Origin: Candidatus Tariuqbacter arcticus
GTDB lineage: Bacteria; Electryoneota; Tariuqbacteria; Tariuqbacterales; Tariuqbacteraceae
DNA length: 6,546 nucleotides
NCBI GenBank assembly: GCA_013202315.1
Contig: JABMRZ010000459.1
Coordinates: forward strand, 1-6,546
Reading direction: 5' to 3'
Shown one piece after another: positions 1 to 6,209 of the stretch (positions within the stretch are counted from its first letter, which is position 1; the number at the start of each line of letters is the position of its first letter). The notes under the pieces are model-generated. The model made no database searches, was not told the DNA's origin, and saw only the letters and a list, made by a program, of their open reading frames with translations. The position numbers were made by a program, and so were the translations under genes.

Positions 1-5
1 AGGAC

Positions 6-82
6 CAACTTAGAATGAAAATAGGATATTAATTCCCGCATGCTTTTAGCGGGAATTAATATCCTATTTTCATTCTAAGTTG
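6..82. repeat. Perfect 34-bp inverted repeat (long hairpin)
   Basis: Positions 6-39 are the exact reverse complement of 49-82, separated by a 9-nt loop (40-48). The arms run from CAACTTAGAATG at the outer edge to AATTCCCGC at the loop. Pairing stops abruptly at both outer edges. No T-run of terminator type follows the 3' arm, so this is not a textbook intrinsic terminator, although a stem this long would be very stable in RNA. It could be the 3' hairpin of an upstream gene, a small palindromic mobile repeat, or a fold-back assembly artefact if the window begins at a contig end. The repeat is certain; its role is unknown. Confidence 0.9.
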
Positions 83-159
83 TGCAGGTAACCGGCATGA
101 GGGTTTCTCTTGAAATAGGCGCTTATTGCGCTGATGTCAGTTCACGGTTTTCGGTTAAT

Positions 160-179
160 ATATTTTAAAAGTAAAATAT
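160..179. repeat. Small AT-only hairpin
   Basis: ATATTTTA at 160-167 pairs exactly with TAAAATAT at 172-179 around the loop AAAG. It lies about 95 nt before the TPR gene in very AT-rich DNA. It could be a weak transcriptional stop or a protein-binding dyad. In such AT-rich sequence an 8-bp dyad may also be chance. Confidence 0.35.
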
Positions 180-190
180 CCTTGATTTAT

Positions 191-219
191 TTGCTATTTT
201 AGTAATGATTATTTATATT
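191..219 (+). promoter_or_regulatory. Possible promoter for the TPR gene
   Basis: TTGCTA (191-196) and TATATT (214-219) are spaced 17 bp apart, which fits a sigma-70-type -35/-10 pair with 4/6 and 5/6 matches. It lies about 50 nt upstream of the TPR start. The surrounding DNA is so AT-rich that matches like this are expected by chance. If the organism uses the Bacteroidetes-type promoter consensus, this call would not hold. Confidence 0.25.
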
Positions 220-272
220 TATAGTTTAAAATAATTCTGTATAAAAAACTTGGTTTATAGAGAGGTATACCG

Positions 273-989
273 ATGCAGGGGGCGCGGCGTAAAATAACGA
301 AAAAAGAATTAAAAGAAGACAAATTAGTAACATATTATTATAAAACCCGGACTTTTCTCGACAAGCATGGTAAAGCGGTCATTTATTATATTGCGGGTTT
401 TGTGGCGCTCATTATCATCGTCGGTTTGGTGATTAACAGTAAAATTCAAGCCAATAAAGCTGCCGGCTATCAACTTTACCAGTCTCAAGTTTTGATTGAC
501 CGTTCGGAATATCAAGAAGCTGTGAACAGCCTGAATTTATTAATCGACACTTATCCCGGCACCAGAAATTCAACATCGGCGCTGGTTACGCTGGCTAGAA
601 CCTATTATCAAATGGCTGAATATGATTCCACCATCCAAATTGCCGATAGATATATAGTCAAATACAGAGGCAAAAGTTCGATATTAACTTGCACAGCTTT
701 AGCTTTGAAGGCGGCAGCACTGGAGCAAAAGGCTGAATTTAAATCCGCAGCGGAGATGTATGCGCAGGCTGCACATAGTTATCCGGACCTGTACACCGCT
801 CCTATTTATTTGATTGACGCCGGAAGATGCTACAACCTGTCCGGGGAGGATGATAAAGCCATTGAGATATATGAAGAAGTGTTGAAGTATTATTCATATT
901 CAGACGAGCTTGTGAACCGCGCCAATGAACAGCTTGCCCGCGCAGGAGGAGTAGCTGAAGAATTAGCCTTGAAGCTTAGTCTTTTTTAG
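273..989 (+). CDS. Membrane-anchored TPR protein (YfgM/TPR_21-like)
   Basis: The gene encodes 238 residues. A basic N-terminus (1-34, rich in K and R) is followed by one hydrophobic helix at about 35-55. There is no signal-peptidase-like site, so a type II topology with the C-terminal part outside the cytoplasm is inferred. The rest is helical, with TPR-like units at about 64-97, 101-131, 137-170 and 177-207; the last has the clearest signature (AGRCYNLSGEDDKAIEIYEEVL). The layout matches YfgM-type proteins, which in E. coli associate with the SecYEG translocon and periplasmic chaperones. It also matches outer-membrane-assembly TPR proteins, so a scaffold or chaperone role is only inferred. 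The ATG is supported by AGAGAGG (259-265), 7 nt upstream. The gene stands alone, 474 nt before rimP, and has no clear terminator after it. The family is fairly sure; the exact function is not. Confidence 0.85.
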   Translation: MQGARRKITKKELKEDKLVTYYYKTRTFLDKHGKAVIYYIAGFVALIIIVGLVINSKIQANKAAGYQLYQSQVLIDRSEYQEAVNSLNLLIDTYPGTRNSTSALVTLARTYYQMAEYDSTIQIADRYIVKYRGKSSILTCTALALKAAALEQKAEFKSAAEMYAQAAHSYPDLYTAPIYLIDAGRCYNLSGEDDKAIEIYEEVLKYYSYSDELVNRANEQLARAGGVAEELALKLSLF

Positions 990-991
990 TT

Positions 992-1020
992 GAACCATCA
1001 TTGATGGATAGTTCGCGAAC
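992..1020. repeat. Overlapping dyads after the TPR gene
   Basis: CCATC/GATGG (995-999/1003-1007, loop ATT) lies next to the perfect 10-bp palindrome GTTCGCGAAC (1011-1020). GAAC at 992-995 can also pair with GTTC at 1011-1014. This is just after the TPR stop codon and may shape the mRNA 3' end. No T-run follows, so I do not call it an intrinsic terminator. Confidence 0.35.
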
Positions 1021-1030
1021 CATTCACCAC

Positions 1031-1152
1031 CAAGGAAGAAGATAAGATGATGAAGGCGGGTTAAGAACCCACCCTACATATTTGAATATCGAATATCGAA
1101 TATCGAACAAGGAATGATGAAGATTAGTGGTGGGTTAAGAACCCACCCTACA
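1031..1152. repeat. Two copies of a composite intergenic hairpin repeat
   Basis: The 21 bases at 1058-1078 recur exactly at 1132-1152, with core GGGTTAAGAACCCACC followed by CTACA. Each copy is preceded by CAAGGAA (1031-1037 and 1108-1114) and ATGATGAAG (1047-1055 and 1114-1122), so the full units are about 45-48 bp. Each core folds into a hairpin: in copy 2 GGTGGGTT (1129-1136) pairs with AACCCACC (1140-1147) around AAG; copy 1 has the same stem with one C-A mismatch. Reverse-complemented, the core reads GTAGGGTGGGTT, similar to short dispersed palindromic repeats I recall from many environmental bacterial genomes. It is probably a non-coding dispersed repeat family. No gene lies in 990-1463. 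Confidence 0.75.
1084..1104. repeat. Tandem GAATATC heptamer, three copies
   Basis: GAATATC occurs three times head to tail (1084-1090, 1091-1097, 1098-1104) and then continues as GAAC. It lies exactly between the two hairpin repeats. A 7-bp period with perfect copies suggests slippage or a degenerate iterated repeat. It is too short and has no spacers, so it is not CRISPR. Confidence 0.8.
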
Positions 1153-1220
1153 GTTTATTTTAAGGATAAAGACTCTATCAGGGAACGACTGATGCGCTTG
1201 TCTCACTTTAATGAAATCAA

Positions 1221-1335
1221 CTGCGGGTGAAGCCGATGAAACCTTAATCGGCAGAAAGCCGCAGACTACTCCGGAACGGCGATTTTACAGATTGATTACC
1301 TTTAAAATCTGAAGTGTATATGTTTATTGTTCCGG
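1221..1335 (+). promoter_or_regulatory. Candidate structured 5' leader RNA of the rimP operon
   Basis: Several complementary segments nest without clashing. CTGCGG (1221-1226) pairs with CCGCAG (1259-1264), enclosing GCCGAT (1232-1237) with ATCGGC (1247-1252) and leaving a purine-rich internal loop (GTGAA opposite AGAAAG). Next, CCGGAAC (1271-1277) pairs with GTTCCGG (1329-1335), enclosing GATTTTA (1281-1287) with TAAAATC (1303-1309). The block is followed 17 nt later by a terminator-like hairpin and then rimP, the layout of an attenuator or riboswitch leader. I could not match it to a riboswitch class from memory. Transcription through it is inferred, and no convincing promoter was found in 1153-1220. 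Confidence 0.45.
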
Positions 1336-1352
1336 TTTGCGCTGATTTTTGG

Positions 1353-1381
1353 AAAAGTGGGCTCGGCAAGTCCACTTTTTT
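1353..1381 (+). terminator. Intrinsic-terminator-like hairpin (attenuator) before rimP
   Basis: AAAAGTGG (1353-1360) pairs with CCACTTTT (1372-1379). A G-T wobble (1361/1371) and CT/AG (1362-1363/1369-1370) extend the stem to 11 bp with the 5-nt loop CGGCA. A run of six T (1376-1381) forms the 3' side of the stem and is followed by AATATTTT. It lies about 80 nt before the rimP start and 360 nt after the TPR stop, so it more likely acts in the rimP leader than at the TPR mRNA end. NusA is known in some bacteria to regulate its own operon through leader termination, which makes this a natural attenuator. That role is inferred. Confidence 0.65.
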
Positions 1382-1388
1382 AATATTT

Positions 1389-1420
1389 TGTATTCTGTAT
1401 TCTTTTTCATTCGTGTATTC
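1389..1420. repeat. TGTATTC heptamer repeats in the rimP leader
   Basis: TGTATTC occurs at 1389-1395 and 1396-1402 in tandem and again at 1414-1420. Read on the other strand it is GAATACA, which shares GAATA with the GAATATC array at 1084-1104. The stretch is AT-rich, lies between the terminator-like hairpin and the rimP start, and has no other recognisable content. Confidence 0.6.
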
Positions 1421-1463
1421 ATTTTCCTTAAATCGTTTATTTATAGAGTGATTACCGAACATT

Positions 1464-1922
1464 ATGGATTCGCTGCAGGAGACCTTAAAAAGGCAAATTA
1501 GTTCTATGCTGAAGGGAACCGACTGTCATCTGATAGAGATTAGGATTTCCAACACCAAGCGTTTCATTATCATTCGTATATTTTTAGATAGAGAGGTCGG
1601 TTTCTTTTCCCATCGGGACTGCGTTGAATGGAGTTCCCATATACGGGACGAGATAGATGCGAAGAATTTGGTACCGGGTGATTACAGACTTGAAATTTCT
1701 TCCCCTGGTATCGAAAGACCTTTAAGAGAGCGGTGGGAATTCAAGAAGAATTGCGAGAAAAGGCTTATTGCTGAGTATTTAGGCGGCGATAAAACCGCAC
1801 ATAAATTCACCGGGATTTTGACAGAAGTGGGTGATGACGGGATTTCACTCAAATCAAATAAGATAGTTTTACAAATCCCTTGGAACAACTTATTAAAGGC
1901 AAAGGTCTTACCGCCTTGGTGA
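1464..1922 (+). CDS. rimP: Ribosome maturation factor RimP
   Basis: The protein has 152 residues, the usual RimP length. RimP binds the pre-30S ribosomal subunit in the cytoplasm and helps its late assembly around the S12 region. The N-terminal alpha/beta domain is about 1-83, with the family signature YRLEISSPGIERPL at 74-87 preceded by DCVEWSSHIRDEID (52-65). The C-terminal SH3-like barrel is about 86-150. The ATG at 1464 is the first in frame and gives a normal N-terminus, but no Shine-Dalgarno site is visible upstream (only a weak GAG 15 nt away), so initiation may be SD-independent. It is the first gene of the operon, 21 nt before nusA, and follows a leader with a terminator-like hairpin. 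The rimP-nusA pairing is one of the most conserved gene orders in bacteria. Confidence 0.95.
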   Translation: MDSLQETLKRQISSMLKGTDCHLIEIRISNTKRFIIIRIFLDREVGFFSHRDCVEWSSHIRDEIDAKNLVPGDYRLEISSPGIERPLRERWEFKKNCEKRLIAEYLGGDKTAHKFTGILTEVGDDGISLKSNKIVLQIPWNNLLKAKVLPPW

Positions 1923-1927
1923 AAGGC

Positions 1928-1934
1928 GGGGAGG
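1928..1934 (+). promoter_or_regulatory. Strong ribosome binding site of nusA
   Basis: GGGGAGG lies 9 nt before the nusA ATG. It is the best Shine-Dalgarno match in the operon and contrasts with rimP and infB, which have none visible. It fixes the nusA start at 1944. Confidence 0.75.
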
Positions 1935-1943
1935 ATTATAATT

Positions 1944-3290
1944 ATGAACCAGGCGATTGTCGAAGCGATTCAGTTATTATTAAAGGAAAAGGAAATCGAG
2001 AAGGCGGTTTTCGAGGAAATAATTCAAGGCGTTTTCCTTTCCGCTATAAAGAGGAATTACGGCACAAGCGAGAATTTCGATGTTATCTTCAATATGGATA
2101 GGGGCGACATTGAAATATATTGTAAGAAGACTATTGTCGAGGACGGTGCTCTGACGGACCCGGTGAACGAAATCGAGCTTGCTGAGGCTCAAAAAGAAGA
2201 CCCTGATTTTATCGTTGGAGAAGAATATGTAGAAATCATCGATTATGGGAAGTTCGGGCGCCGGACAATCCTCGCTGTCAAACAGAACTTAATGCAGCGC
2301 ATAAAGGAAATCGAGAAAGAAAACCAATTCAATGAATTCTATGAGCGAATCGGGGAGATCGTAGTTGCGGACATTCACCAGATCAGCGGCCGCGAAATCC
2401 GTCTCAACATTGATAAGACCGAAGTCATATTACCGAAGGATGAACAGATATACAACGAACGGTACCGGATGGGACAAAGCATTCGCTGTATTATTAAGGA
2501 TGTGCGCCGCACTGCAAAAGAGCCGGAGATAATCATTTCACGGTCCGATCCCGGTTTTATCAAGAGGCTTTTTGAATTGGAAGTGCCGGAGATTTACGAC
2601 GGCATCATTGAAATAAAGACTATCGCCCGGGAGGCTGGCGACAGGACTAAAATCGCTGTGGAATCGAACGACAGCCGCATTGATCCGGTCGGCGCTTGTG
2701 TAGGTATGAAGGGTGTCCGCATCCAAGCTATTGTTCGCGAACTCAACAATGAGAAAATCGATATTATCGCCTGGTCGCCGGACCCGGAGCTTTTCATCAG
2801 GAGAGCTTTATCCCCGGTTGTACCGACAGAGGTAATTATTGATCATAATGAAAAGAGCGCACAGGTTATCATTCCAGATGAAAACATTGCTTCCGCCGTA
2901 GGTAGAAAAGGTCAGAACATCCGACTCGCATCCACTCTCAGTAGATTTAAGCTAAGTCCGATAAAAGAATCGGATTACTATGAGGAAGAAATTGAGATTT
3001 CTTCCGTTGAAAATCTGAATTCCTCAATTCGTAAAAAGCTTGAAGCGGCGGACTACCAGTATGTCGATGAAATCCTCGACGCCGGAATGGAAAGATTGAT
3101 GGAGATACCCGGTATAGGCAAGGTCACCGCCGCCAAGATTATCGAGGTGCTGGAAAGTCTATACGAAGAAGAGAACGAGGAAAATGAGAATTCACACAAC
3201 GAAAAACATTTCCAAAAAACATTGGAACAAAACCGTAAGAACAGCAATACAAATGTCAATCTCAACGACAAACCGACAAAGATTAGTTAA
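1944..3290 (+). CDS. nusA: Transcription termination/antitermination factor NusA
   Basis: The protein has 448 residues. NusA binds RNA polymerase and nascent RNA and modulates pausing, intrinsic termination and rRNA antitermination. The domains are in family order: the polymerase-binding N-terminal domain about 1-130; the S1 domain about 135-200; KH1 with ISRSDPGFIKRLFELEVPEI from about 198 and its loop GMKG at 254-257; KH2 with loop GRKG at 320-323 (AVGRKGQNIRLAS). A single helix-hairpin-helix element follows at about 382-404 (IPGIGKVTAAKI), in place of the two acidic repeats of E. coli NusA. The last 41 residues (408-448) are low-complexity, acidic then Asn- and Lys-rich, and look disordered. 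A strong GGGGAGG site supports the start. It sits between rimP and infB, with 57 nt before infB and no ylxR or L7Ae-like ylxQ gene in the gap. Confidence 0.97.
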   Translation: MNQAIVEAIQLLLKEKEIEKAVFEEIIQGVFLSAIKRNYGTSENFDVIFNMDRGDIEIYCKKTIVEDGALTDPVNEIELAEAQKEDPDFIVGEEYVEIIDYGKFGRRTILAVKQNLMQRIKEIEKENQFNEFYERIGEIVVADIHQISGREIRLNIDKTEVILPKDEQIYNERYRMGQSIRCIIKDVRRTAKEPEIIISRSDPGFIKRLFELEVPEIYDGIIEIKTIAREAGDRTKIAVESNDSRIDPVGACVGMKGVRIQAIVRELNNEKIDIIAWSPDPELFIRRALSPVVPTEVIIDHNEKSAQVIIPDENIASAVGRKGQNIRLASTLSRFKLSPIKESDYYEEEIEISSVENLNSSIRKKLEAADYQYVDEILDAGMERLMEIPGIGKVTAAKIIEVLESLYEEENEENENSHNEKHFQKTLEQNRKNSNTNVNLNDKPTKIS

Positions 3291-3347
3291 GGACCAGGCG
3301 CAGACTTCTGCATTCTTATAAACGATATTGATTGAAGACATTTTTTT

Positions 3348-6203
3348 ATGGGCGAAATTCAAATCCCCCAAAGGCGCAAGCTGCATCAAGTTGCCACGGA
3401 GTTAAACCTTGCGAGCACAACCTTGATGGAATATCTCAATTCCTTAGGGTATGAAACGTCCAAAAAGCATATGAGTGCTGTAACCCCGGAAATGTATGAA
3501 GAAATCGTTAGAAAATTCGATCAAAATCGATGGCGTAAATATCAAGAAGATATTGAAGTTAAAAAGGAAGAATCCAAAAAGAGAGAAGCTGAACAACTCC
3601 GCAGTCAGGAAATAGACAGAATTTTAAAGGATACGCTTGCGCCGGTTTCGGAAGATGAAGCAACGGTGGGAACTCCAGCCGATAGAGAGGAAATTACCAG
3701 ATTAGAATTTGAACAGCCTGAAGTTGCTGAAGCCCGGCAAGATATTATTACCAAGGGAGCGAAGGTCAGACCCGGTCGGGAAAGTGCGCCCGCTATGGCG
3801 GAAATCCAGCCCGCTGAAGATATAGTCGATAAGAAAGTCGAGGAAGTATCTCATGAAATTACCGCTGCAGAATCGGCTATTACAGGAGACATAGTTTCGG
3901 GTACTGTAAAATCGCGCTTCAAAGATGAGATATTGGCAGGGGCGTCCGTTGTTAAAGAATCGGTTAGCGCCGAAGATGATAAGGAGTTAGAAGCAACGGA
4001 CGGAGTGAAAGCTAAAGACGAACACGAATTAGTTTCCGTAGATGATGTTGTGGCAGAAGCGTTGAAGCTTGCCCGAAGGAAACCAAAAGTCACTATAACT
4101 CAGCGTGAAAAGGCTGCAGAGCAATCAGATAAACCCGAACCGACCGAGAAAGGAAGAAAGAAGAAGCCTCGCCGCAGAAAGAAACCCCGCCGTCCCGAAG
4201 CTCCTTCTCCCGCTGCTGTAGGACTGGAAATGGAGCAGCGCGCTAAAATCAGTAAAAGGAAGAAGAAAGCAGTTGAACCTGAACAACCGGTTGCCAAGAG
4301 GAAAAGGCGCAGAGCGAAGAGAAAGAGAATCGACGACAAGGAAGTCAGCGCTTCAATTAAACAAACATTAGCTCAAATCGAAGAAAAAGGTAAAGGCAGA
4401 AAAAAGAAGCGGAAAACCGTTGAAGAAGAGATTGCCCAAGAAGATGCAAATGCTTTGAAAGTCACCGAATATGTATCCGCACAGGAATTAGCCAATTTGA
4501 TGGATATTAGTGTCAACGATGTGATTAAGAAAGCGATGGAAATGGGATTGCTCATTTCTATCAATCAACGGCTTGACCATGATACTATTACCCTTTTGAC
4601 TGATGATTTGGGATTTATGGTGAATTTCGTTTCAACCCTTGAAGAGGAGATTGAGATGGATGAGGAGGATGTCGGGAATCTCGAATACAAATTACGCGCT
4701 CCGGTTGTTACGGTGATGGGGCATGTCGACCATGGGAAGACTTCTCTTTTAGATTATATCCGGCGGTCAAACATCATAGCAGGTGAATCCGGGGGAATCA
4801 CTCAGCATATCGGCGCATATAAACTTGAATATGATGGGAAGCATATCACTTTTCTCGATACTCCGGGTCATGAGGCGTTCACCGCTATGCGGGCTCGAGG
4901 TGCACAGGTCACCGATATCGTCGTATTAGTCATCGCCGCCGATGATCAAGTGATGCCGCAGACCGTAGAGGCTATCAACCATGCCCGCGCCGCCGGAGTT
5001 CAAATCATAGTCGCTATAAATAAAATCGACAAGTCGAACGCTCAGCCGGAGAAAGTCAAACAACAGTTAGCGGATCAAGGGATTCTAATAGAGGAATGGG
5101 GTGGGAAGTATCAGTGCACTGAAATTTCCGCAAAATACGGGCAGAATGTGGATAAATTGATGGAAGAAATCATTCTGTTGGCGGACCTGCTCGAATTGAA
5201 AGCTCCCATTGACTGTCGTTCAAGCGGGGTGGTCATCGATTCAAGACTTGACAAGGGACGCGGAGCTATTTCCACCGTATTGATTCAACAAGGAATTCTT
5301 AAAATAGGCGATAATTTCGTCGCTGGTCAATTCGCGGGGAAAGTGAGGGCGTTGTTGGATGAGAGGGGGAATAAACTTGAATCAGCCAGTCCCGCCGAGC
5401 CGGTTCAAATTCTCGGTTTTGAAGGAACCCCTCAAGCGGGGGATAAATTCGTTGTAACTTCCACAGAGAAGGAAGCGAAAACTACCGGCCTGCGCCGTCA
5501 ACAGCTACAGCGTGAACAGAGCTTCAGGCAGATCAGAATGGTGACCCTCGATCAAATCTCAGACCGCATCAAATTCGGTGAAATAGAAGAATTACCGTTA
5601 GTTATCAAGGGCGATGTTCACGGCTCAATTGAAGCTATCGCCGATTCATTGATGAAGCTGGAAACTAACGAAGTTAAGGTTAATATAATACACAAAGGGG
5701 TGGGGGCGGTTACTGAGGGTGATGTACTGCTCGCCGCCGCTTCAAATGCGATAATCATCGGATTTCATATTCATGCCAACAAAAAGGCTAGGGAATTGGC
5801 TAAGCGTGAGCAGGTGGAAATCAAATCCTATCGCATCATATACGATGTAGTTGACGATATCAAAAAAGCTCTTGAAGGGATGCTTAAGCCGGAAATAAGC
5901 GACGAAATCGTTGGCGAAATTGAAGTCAGGAATCTCTTTAAAATCTCCGCTGTAGGAGTTATTGCCGGCTGCTACATTCTGGATGGAAAGATTGAGCGCG
6001 CTTCGAAAGTCAAAGTTTTTCGGGAGGGGGTGGAGATATTTCATGGTGAAATTGATAGTCTCAAACGATTCAAGGAAGATGTTCGTGAGGTTGTATCCGG
6101 TTTCGAGTGTGGGTTGAAGATAAAGAATTTTAATGACTTGAAAGTAAATGATATTATACAAGCATATAAGGTAGTGGAAACTAAACGGGCTCTTTTAGTC
6201 TAA
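3348..6203 (+). CDS. infB: Translation initiation factor IF-2
   Basis: The protein has 951 residues. IF2 is a GTPase that brings fMet-tRNA to the 30S subunit and promotes 50S joining. An IF2_N helical domain is at about 8-57, followed by a charged linker of about 310 residues (acidic to about 240, then K/R-rich to about 360), and a second IF2_N domain at about 373-425. The G domain starts near 451: P-loop GHVDHGKTS (458-466), switch I GGITQHIGA (482-490), DTPGHE (504-509), NKID (558-561) and SAK (594-596), all intact. Domains II, III and the C-terminal tRNA-binding domain follow, with VGVIAGCYILDGKI (869-882) and FNDLKVNDIIQAY at the end. The ATG is preceded by seven T and no Shine-Dalgarno site; it is chosen because IF2_N begins a few residues later. 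DUF503 starts 6 nt after the stop. Confidence 0.98.
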   Translation: MGEIQIPQRRKLHQVATELNLASTTLMEYLNSLGYETSKKHMSAVTPEMYEEIVRKFDQNRWRKYQEDIEVKKEESKKREAEQLRSQEIDRILKDTLAPVSEDEATVGTPADREEITRLEFEQPEVAEARQDIITKGAKVRPGRESAPAMAEIQPAEDIVDKKVEEVSHEITAAESAITGDIVSGTVKSRFKDEILAGASVVKESVSAEDDKELEATDGVKAKDEHELVSVDDVVAEALKLARRKPKVTITQREKAAEQSDKPEPTEKGRKKKPRRRKKPRRPEAPSPAAVGLEMEQRAKISKRKKKAVEPEQPVAKRKRRRAKRKRIDDKEVSASIKQTLAQIEEKGKGRKKKRKTVEEEIAQEDANALKVTEYVSAQELANLMDISVNDVIKKAMEMGLLISINQRLDHDTITLLTDDLGFMVNFVSTLEEEIEMDEEDVGNLEYKLRAPVVTVMGHVDHGKTSLLDYIRRSNIIAGESGGITQHIGAYKLEYDGKHITFLDTPGHEAFTAMRARGAQVTDIVVLVIAADDQVMPQTVEAINHARAAGVQIIVAINKIDKSNAQPEKVKQQLADQGILIEEWGGKYQCTEISAKYGQNVDKLMEEIILLADLLELKAPIDCRSSGVVIDSRLDKGRGAISTVLIQQGILKIGDNFVAGQFAGKVRALLDERGNKLESASPAEPVQILGFEGTPQAGDKFVVTSTEKEAKTTGLRRQQLQREQSFRQIRMVTLDQISDRIKFGEIEELPLVIKGDVHGSIEAIADSLMKLETNEVKVNIIHKGVGAVTEGDVLLAAASNAIIIGFHIHANKKARELAKREQVEIKSYRIIYDVVDDIKKALEGMLKPEISDEIVGEIEVRNLFKISAVGVIAGCYILDGKIERASKVKVFREGVEIFHGEIDSLKRFKEDVREVVSGFECGLKIKNFNDLKVNDIIQAYKVVETKRALLV

Positions 6204-6209
6204 GGATGT

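Noticed and set aside
1084..1104. CRISPR-like array
   Set aside because: The repeats are 7 bp with no spacers and no cas genes are present.
1230..1252. SAM-riboswitch-like words (CCGATGAAACC)
   Set aside because: The rest of the SAM-I consensus (AGAGnGGnGGAGGGA upstream, GGCAACC core) is missing, and the downstream genes are not methionine genes.
1219..1264. Resemblance to the P4-P5 part of a group I intron (AACTGCGGG at 1219-1227 and AAGCCGCAG at 1256-1264)
   Set aside because: No convincing P3, P7 or R/S elements are found downstream, the region is too short, and there is no interrupted gene or tRNA around it. The pairing is kept only as part of a candidate leader RNA.
1244..1462. 72-codon open frame on the minus strand
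   Set aside because: It runs through hairpins and heptamer repeats, has no ribosome binding site or recognisable domain, and its composition is dictated by repeats.
1880..2101. 73-codon + strand frame overlapping the rimP end and nusA start
   Set aside because: It is an out-of-frame reading of two clear genes and resembles no protein.
3300..3311. Hairpin GCAG/CTGC between nusA and infB as a terminator
   Set aside because: The stem is 4 bp and the T-run starts 30 nt later; infB belongs to the same operon. It is probably chance.
3291..3347. ylxR or ylxQ gene between nusA and infB
   Set aside because: The gap is 57 nt, too short for either gene; many lineages outside Firmicutes lack them at this position.
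5742..6161. 139-codon open frame antisense to infB
   Set aside because: It lies wholly within the conserved C-terminal IF2 domains on the other strand, with no recognisable motif; it is explained by infB codon usage.
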